This document shows positions 58,073 through 64,000 of a stretch of DNA of 64,000 nucleotides, in pieces. The position numbers and the translations under genes are program-made. Every line of letters starts with the position of its first letter. Positions within the stretch are counted from its first letter, which is position 1. Under the pieces are notes generated by a model that ran no database searches, was not told the origin of the DNA, and was given only the letters and a program-made list of their open reading frames with translations. Source of the DNA: Chamaelirium japonicum (Eukaryota > Streptophyta > Magnoliopsida > Liliales > Melanthiaceae); assembly GCA_947650365.1 (NCBI GenBank), contig OX393550.1:119198874-119262873 (forward strand), in the 5' to 3' direction.

Positions 58073-58738
58073 TGTGGGTGCAAATTTTGGCAAGAAGTCT
58101 GCAAAACAGCGGGACCCATCAGCCCTGCCTGGTGGGTTCCCGAAGACAACAGCGGGACCCACCAGCCCTGCCTGGTGGGCTCCCGAAGACTACAGCAGGA
58201 CCCACCGGCCCTGCCTGGTGGGCCCAAGTGTCTGTGGAATCCCCCAAGAGACGGAAGCGGGGCCCACCAACTTTACCTGGAGGATTCCCAGATATGACCC
58301 AGAAACCGCCATTTACTGCCAGAAAATCCTATAAATAGCAGCCCTTCGAATGTAAATGGATCCGATTTCCAGTTCTGAGATCTGATTTTCAGAAACCAGA
58401 GCTCTGGATTTCAGTTTCCATCCCTTCACTTCCTCTCTTCGATCTTCTTCTTGTCTTTGAAGAGATCAGAGTGGTTTCAGTGATACTCGGCCTGTCGAGA
58501 TCACTTCGATACAAGTGTTAGTAAATTCGGGTTGCTCCCTATAGCACAGAGACGTAGGCTTCGGCTGAACTCCGAGATCACATCTCTCGCGTCAACTCTC
58601 TGATTGCATCTCTATCTCCTTGTGTATTGAGAACTGCAACTTCAATCAATCAATAGTTCAAACAATAATCTTCGACTCGAACCTTCAATTGACTGGTGAG
58701 GCGAAGTCTTCGGGTCGACACGAAGATTTTCTCCCACA
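58073..58738 (+). repeat. 5' LTR of the Tat-like fossil
   Basis: 666 bases from TGTGGG to its inverse CCCACA. It contains three copies of a ~52-base unit (gcgggacccaccagccctgc, ctggtgggctcccgaaga) at about 58107-58220, then a CT-rich segment. A TATA-like cctataaatagc at 58328-58339 is a good candidate for the element's own promoter. Confidence 0.88.
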
Positions 58739-58741
58739 GTT

Positions 58742-58763
58742 TGGCGCCGTCTGTGGGATCGAA
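58742..58763 (+). other. Primer-binding site (tRNA-Asp type)
   Basis: tggcgccgtctgtgggatcg lies two to three bases after the LTR. It resembles the complement of the 3' end of plant tRNA-Asp (TGGCGCCGTTGCCGGGGATC), with a few differences in the middle. Confidence 0.75.
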
Positions 58764-58779
58764 CGAGAAGCCAAGTTCG

Positions 58780-60530
58780 CTCTACAACAAAGTTAGATCG
58801 GTTGAGCAGATAACCGATCAGACTTCCGAGCCCCTTCGGTTGAGCAAACAACCGTTTGAAGGTCGGCACTCTCGTTGCACCCTTCGCTCTCTACTAGATG
58901 GCGAGAACGAAGCATCAGGGTTAACCAGAAGGAAGTAACACTCGTCAACCTCGTCCTGAGACTCGTTCAATGAGTCAAAGGCTCAATTTTGGACAGCCTC
59001 TTGCTGTCCCCGATATGGGGGTTCACTCAGAAAGCGAAAGATCAGTCGATCGACCGATAGCCCCTCCTCCTCATCAATCAATTGGGCAGACTGCCCCTGC
59101 TCCTACTGAGAACCCTCCATCGACCTATCAAATTTCAGCGATCGACTTTCAATTGCTTCAATTGGCAAAACAGAATGCCGCCCTCACCGCTGAGAGGGAT
59201 GCTCTCAAGAAGGCAGCCTCCGAGGCTGGGATTGCTCTTCCTATCCCCTCGACAAACGAGAGGGTCGATCTTCCACGATAGTCAATCCACTCCAAGCAAT
59301 GGAGGTCAATGGGCACTGCTGCCCTCGAGAGGATTCGTCGCGACCCAACTCCCTTTGCTGCCCCATAGAAGCAGAGTGTTTGGGATCGCCTCGACGACGA
59401 GTCCTCCCAATCCTCTCCTGGTCGTAACTGCGATAGAAAGGCACCTTCAAAGCCTGACATACCAAGGAGACACCAGATGAAAGGGGCTCCTTCAAAGAGT
59501 AGAATTTCTCCATCTATTCCGCTTCAGTGTGGACTCGGATCGGACCTTCGTTACCGACTCCAACCTGCAGATACTCAGAGGCCTGAACAAGACCTCTCGA
59601 TCTTTCCTCTCGATCTACATCCAAGTCGAGGGCATGGTCGTAGGGACGGGTACTCCTCTGCCGGGCCACTCCATCGAAGTCTGTTCGAAACTACATTTCC
59701 AAGGGGATGGAGAACTCCCACTCTCCCCAAATTCAACTGCGTCAAGGGAGATCCAACTCTCCATGTACTCGCCTTCAAGCAAGCTCTGACGTCGCACGAG
59801 GAGGAAAACAACGTACTCTGCCGCACCTTCGCGGGGAGTCTCGACGAACCATCCCTCGATTGGTACCATAATCTCCGAGCTGGGTCCATTACCCACTTCA
59901 GTGTTTTGGCCAATCTCTTCGTATATCATTATCAGCTGAACTTAAAGCCTGAAAAGAAACTCGACTCCCTCTACCGGCTGAGGATGGGTGCTGACGAGAG
60001 TCTCCGCAGCTTCACAAGGAGATTTTGCAACGAGCACGCTGCCCTCTTTGGAAGGCATCTGGATGATGAAGTCATCATGTTAGCTTTCCAGAACGCTCTC
60101 CGCTTTGATCTACACATCTACAATGACTTCATCCGCAATCCCCCTCATTCCCTGGGTTCAATATTTGATCGAATCCAGAGGGATATTGAGGTTGAAGACG
60201 ATCAAGTCGCCCAAAAAGGGCGAGAGTCGAAGCGAAGGCCTGCTGAGAGAGAAGCTCCGAAATATGTTGCCAAAGCTCACAACGCTGAGGCAGCAACCCC
60301 CTTGCCAACAAACGGTCAAAGAACGACGGACATCGATCCCCGACGAAGACCACCTTCACCGAGTGGAATTTACCGATCGAACAGATCCTTGACCGCATTC
60401 AACACGAAGAATTCCTTCGAAGGCCCAACCCCCTTCAGCCAAACACTAAATTCACGGCTGACAAAACGGTTTATTACGACTTCCACCGAAGTCACGGCCA
60501 TCCCACCGATCGGTGCTATCGGCTAAGATT
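58780..60530 (+). mobile_element. gag region of the Tat-like fossil
   Basis: The gag capsid-type stretch includes LPKFNCVKGDPTLHVLAFKQ, EPSLDWYHNLRAGSI and DSLYRLRMGADESLRSFTRR, the usual retrotransposon gag signature (DP..H...F...L, W...L...SI..F..L, L..L.Q...E.L..F..RF). A Glu/Lys/Arg-rich tail follows. Broken. Confidence 0.85.
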
Positions 60531-60809
60531 TCATCTTGAAGATTTGCTGCGAGAGGGCCATCTCCAAGAGTTCACCAAAGATGGGCAAGATCAACGCCGA
60601 TCCTCTGCGAAGGGGAAAGAAGCTTGCTGGGTCCATCAAATCTCTTCCAACCGATCTCCTCTCACTGTGAGTGCCAACGTATTCGGCATTCATGGATCAT
60701 TGCACAATCAATCGGTGACCGGGAAGGAAGTCGATCGGCAAATTCGACGTATCTTTCACGTTTGATCTTCTGCAAACAAAGAGGACACCTGGATCGAGAA
60801 GCCTATCGA

Positions 60810-61250
60810 GGGTTTGGCTTGGTCCTCCATCGTTTTTAATGATACCGACCTTCAAGGAGTTCATACTCCTCATCGAGACCCCCTAGTCCTGAAGCTCCTC
60901 ATTGACGGGAGCACCGTCAATCGAATCCTCATTGACACCGAAAGCTCCATCGATATTATGTTCTCAGACTGCTTCAAACGTTTGGGACATAAATATTCAA
61001 GCCTTGACGTCGTTCCAACGATGATCATCGGCTTCAATGGTGAACAAAGTATCACTATGGGCGAATCAAGATTCACCATCGACCTCAGCCAAGAGACTCG
61101 AGTCTCGGTGAGATTCGCGATTATCGAAGGAACGTCCAGCTACAACGCCATTCTCGGGCGACCATTCCTCCACCAGATTAATGCCATCTCCTCTTCTTAC
61201 CATCAACTTCTCAAGTTTGCAACGGGAGAAGGCATTATCTGCATTTGAGG
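60810..61250 (+). mobile_element. Protease region of the Tat-like fossil
   Basis: Retropepsin-like fold elements: LLIDGSTVNRIL before an active-site-like stretch, then MIIGFNGEQSITMGESR and YNAILGRPFLHQINAISSSY, the usual end of plant Ty3 proteases. Fossil. Confidence 0.75.
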
Positions 61251-61515
61251 TGATCAACAAGCCGGTCGATCTTGCGAAGCTACTGCTGCTAAAACAGATC
61301 ACAAGATCAATATTGCTCCTCCAAAGCGACTGCGAGATGAAGCTGGCCCTTCTTCCAAATAGCAATCAAAGGAGATTCCACTGATCGAGCCCCCACCAAT
61401 CGAATGGGAAGCCTCACCTTCAATTGAAGAAATCATCCCTATCAATATCGGCAGTGGAAATCTCTCTCGGCAAACATTCATCGGTACCGGTCTCAGCGAC
61501 ACAGAAGCGCGAGAC

Positions 61516-63600
61516 ATGGTATCCTTCCTTCAGTCCAACATCGACGTCTTCGCATGGTGCTTCGAAGATATGTCTGGGATCAATCCAGATGACGCTTGCC
61601 ATCGTCTAGCAATCAAAGAAGAAGTGAAGCCTGTCAAACAAAAGCCACGCACAATCCGACCAGAACTACAAGGTGCAGTTCAAGAAGAGATCAGTAAGCT
61701 ACTCACAGCAGGCTTCATCTGTGAAGTAGAGTATCCTACTTGGATCTCCAATATAGTTGCTGTCCCAAAGAAGAACGGGAAGGTCAGAGTGTGCATCGAC
61801 TTCACCAACCTCAACAAAACTTGCCCCAAAGATCCATTTCCCATGCCAAGGATTGATAGACTTGTCGATGCCATGCTGGCCACGAGCTATTATCTTTCAT
61901 GGATGGATACTCTGGGTACAATCAAATTCCACTTCACTTTGATGATCAAGAGAAGACGTGCTTTGTGACTAGCCGAGGTCTCTACTGCTACAACGTAATG
62001 CCATTTGGCCTCAAAAATGCTGGTTCTACCTATCAAAGGTTAGTCACAAAGATGTTCGAAGATCAGATCGGTCGCAACGTCGAAGTCTACGTCGACGATC
62101 TCCTTACCAAAAGCTCCAGTAGGAGAAACCATCTATCCAATCTGACTGAAACATTCCAAATCCTCCGAAAGTATTGCATGAAGCTCAATCCGGCCAAGTG
62201 TGCTTTCGGAGTTCAATCAGGCAAATTCCTGGGTCACCTTGTGACCAGGAGGGGCATTGAAGCCAACCCCAACCAAATTCGAGCCATCCTCGATATGTCA
62301 TCACCTACCAATCGGAAGGAAGTGCAACGTCTCACTGGAAGACTTGCTGCCCTCAATAGATTCATCTCAAAGTCTTCCGACAAGTGTAAGCCACTCTTCG
62401 ACAAACTACGAAAGGTGGATACTTCTGGGTGGAGTCCAACTTGCGAAGAAGCTTTTCAAAACATCAAGAAATATCTGGTGCAAGCTCCTATCCTGACGGC
62501 CCCACTTCCAAAAGAAGATCTATGGCTCTATCTCGCCGTCACCAATCAAGCAATCAGTGCGGTCCTAGTCAGCAAAAGAGAAGGCATCGAGTATCCGGTC
62601 TACTACATTAGCCATACTTTTCTTCTGGCTGAGACCCGTTACTCAAAAATTGAGAAGGTTATTCTGGCCTTGCTCACTGCATCACGTCGCCTCCAACCCT
62701 ACTTTGTCTCCCATCAGATCACTGTTATTTTAGAACACCCACTCAAAGATATCGTTGACAAAGCTGGTCGAGCAGGTCGAATGACCAAATGGGTGATCGA
62801 AATGAGCGCTCTGGGGATTCAATTCGAATCTCGCACTTCAATCAAAGGTCAGGCAATTGCTGATTTTCTAGCTGACTTTCCAGTTGAAGACCCCATAACT
62901 TGGGAAGAAGATGCCGATATGCGCCTAGAAGATGAAGCTGAACCTCCGTCCAAATCGACTACAAAAGCCGATCCAAGCCTTCAGGATATCGTCACAACTC
63001 TTCCATGGAAGCTCTATACTGATGGAGCTTCAAGTGCGATCAGTTCGGGAACTGGGATAGTCTTGATATCCCCCGAACTCGATCATCTTCAGAAGGCCAC
63101 CCTCCTCGGATTTAATGCCACCAACAACGAAGCCGAATACGAAGCACTCATTTTCGGACTCGAAATAGCTGAATCCCTGGGGGTGGATCGAATCATCATC
63201 TACAGCGACTCCCAGCTGATCATAAGGCAAATCAACGGAGAGTACACAGCTCGTGAAGAAAGAATGTAGAATTATTTGGCCCTAGTGCGATGTCTTCAAC
63301 AACGTTTCACTAGCACTGAATTCATTCAAATTCCAAGAGCAGAGAATCGAGAAGCCGATGCTTTAACCAACGCTACCTCAGTTCTTGGAAATTCGCTTGG
63401 AGGAAGACAAATACAAATAGATTATCAAGAAGTGCCCAAGACCACCCCCGAACAACAGATCATTGCTACTACAGAGAGATCTAGGGGTGGAGATCAACTG
63501 GTATTGAACCTTACCACCACAAGTGGGCTTAAGGATTGGAGACAGCCAATCTTCAACTTCTTCAAACATGGCGAAATACCTGAAGATCCAAATCAAGCCT
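61516..63600 (+). mobile_element. Reverse transcriptase and twin RNase H region of the Tat-like fossil
   Basis: RT words: GFICEVEYPTWISNIVAVPK, RVCIDFTNLNKTCPKDPFPM, MPFGLKNAGSTYQRLVTKMF and the catalytic-type VEVYVDDLL. RNase H words: YPVYYISHTFLLAETRYSKI. The second RNase H-like domain: LYTDGASSAISSGTGIVLIS and NNEAEYEALIFGLEIAESLG. This pairing defines Tat-type pol. Fossil. Confidence 0.9.
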
Positions 63601-64000
63601 GAAGACTTCAAAGGAAGCTTCCATGCTATATCATTCAAGGAGAAGATCTATACTTCAATTCTCACAACGGGATATTGCTCAAGTGCATTGGCCCTGAACA
63701 AGTAATAGCAATCCTGATTGATATCCACTCTGGAGCCTGCGGAAATCATTCGGGAGGAAGATCTCTTGAGGCCAAAACAAAATTGCAAGGTTACTACTGG
63801 TCTACAATGGCAAGGGATGCTCACCAAGTGGTTCAAAGGTGCGAGCCATGCCAACGACACGCTCGGGCTATCCATCTCCCTGCAGATGAGCTTCATCAAC
63901 TATCAAGTCCATGGCCTTTCCATCAATGGGGGTTGGACTTCTTGGGTCCCTTTTCTCCAACTCCGAGCAAGAAGAAGTATCTGCTACTGGCCACAGATTA
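63600..64000 (+). mobile_element. Integrase start of the Tat-like fossil (runs off the window)
   Basis: The zinc-binding region is seen as GYYWSTMARDAHQVVQRCEP then CQRHAR, and the catalytic core begins PWPFHQWGLDFLGPFSPTPS. The sequence ends in LLLATD at the window edge. Confidence 0.85.

Larger units (their letters stand above)
58073..64000 (+). mobile_element. Ty3 (Tat-like) LTR retrotransposon fossil, cut by window end
   Basis: Plus strand: 5' LTR 58073-58738, primer site, gag at about 58.8-60.5 kb, protease at about 60.8-61.25 kb, reverse transcriptase at about 61.6-62.3 kb, RNase H and a second RNase H-like domain at about 62.4-63.4 kb, and integrase from about 63.6 kb to the edge. The order, the doubled RNase H and the primer site suit the Tat group. 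The 3' part and 3' LTR are outside, so no LTR-pair dating is possible. The coding region has roughly five breaks. The LTR starts right after gcctc, the candidate 5-bp target duplication. Confidence 0.9.

Overview
This is nuclear DNA of a flowering plant. The protein fragments belong to plant families (DEK, SLX9, mitochondrial acyl carrier protein, a small MPLHYPRY...GAFLWPD protein). There is a nuclear copy of plastid ndhH. Most of the rest is layered plant transposons: Ty3/Tat and Ty1/copia LTR elements, hAT, Harbinger, Mutator-like and Tourist-like elements, and a 5S-bearing Cassandra-like piece. The species cannot be told from the sequence.

Layout. 1-4.3 kb: gene-poor, with degenerate repeats, a (CT)n tract and a broken plastid ndhH insert. 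4.3-5.9 kb (minus): 5' end of a DEK chromatin gene (5' UTR exon, a long first coding exon, a short second coding exon). 6.16-16.07 kb: a hAT-type element with an 8-bp target duplication, itself split by a broken Ty3/Tat LTR fossil (5-bp duplication gtggg) that carries an antisense plant-mobile-domain ORF. 16.1-18.6 kb: three or four short inverted-repeat elements. 19-21 kb: the last exon of a mitochondrial ACP gene beside a decayed Harbinger transposase, then a small copia scrap. 21.9-24.5 kb: a second hAT-type element (perfect 8-bp duplication) filled by two tandem ~1-kb near-palindromes. 25.1-25.6 kb: a third hAT-type element just upstream of the SLX9 gene.

25.85-37.8 kb (plus): a five-exon SLX9-like ribosome-biogenesis gene (162 aa by my exon model) whose third intron is about 8.7 kb of old repeats and minisatellites. 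38.84-39.18 kb (plus): a compact intronless gene for a 111-aa plant-specific protein. 39.4-43.1 kb: a large hAT-type element 0.24 kb past its stop codon. 43-46 kb: minisatellites, a long (GA)n tract and the 5S-like piece. 46.1-56.4 kb (minus): an old, broken but full-length Ty1/copia fossil with 2.2-kb LTRs, one holding a further hAT-type insert. 56.4-58.1 kb: two near-identical direct copies of a repeat around a (TA)n tract and a hairpin. 58.07 kb to the end (plus): a Ty3/Tat LTR fossil cut by the window edge.

The host genes do not form a pathway and sit apart among repeats, as usual in a mid-sized to large plant genome. The clearest biological pattern is repeated colonisation by short hAT-type elements sharing a TAGGG-TGCAA-like end and GGGTCGGG-like subterminal runs. 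I see no defence island, gene cluster or obviously new enzymatic system.
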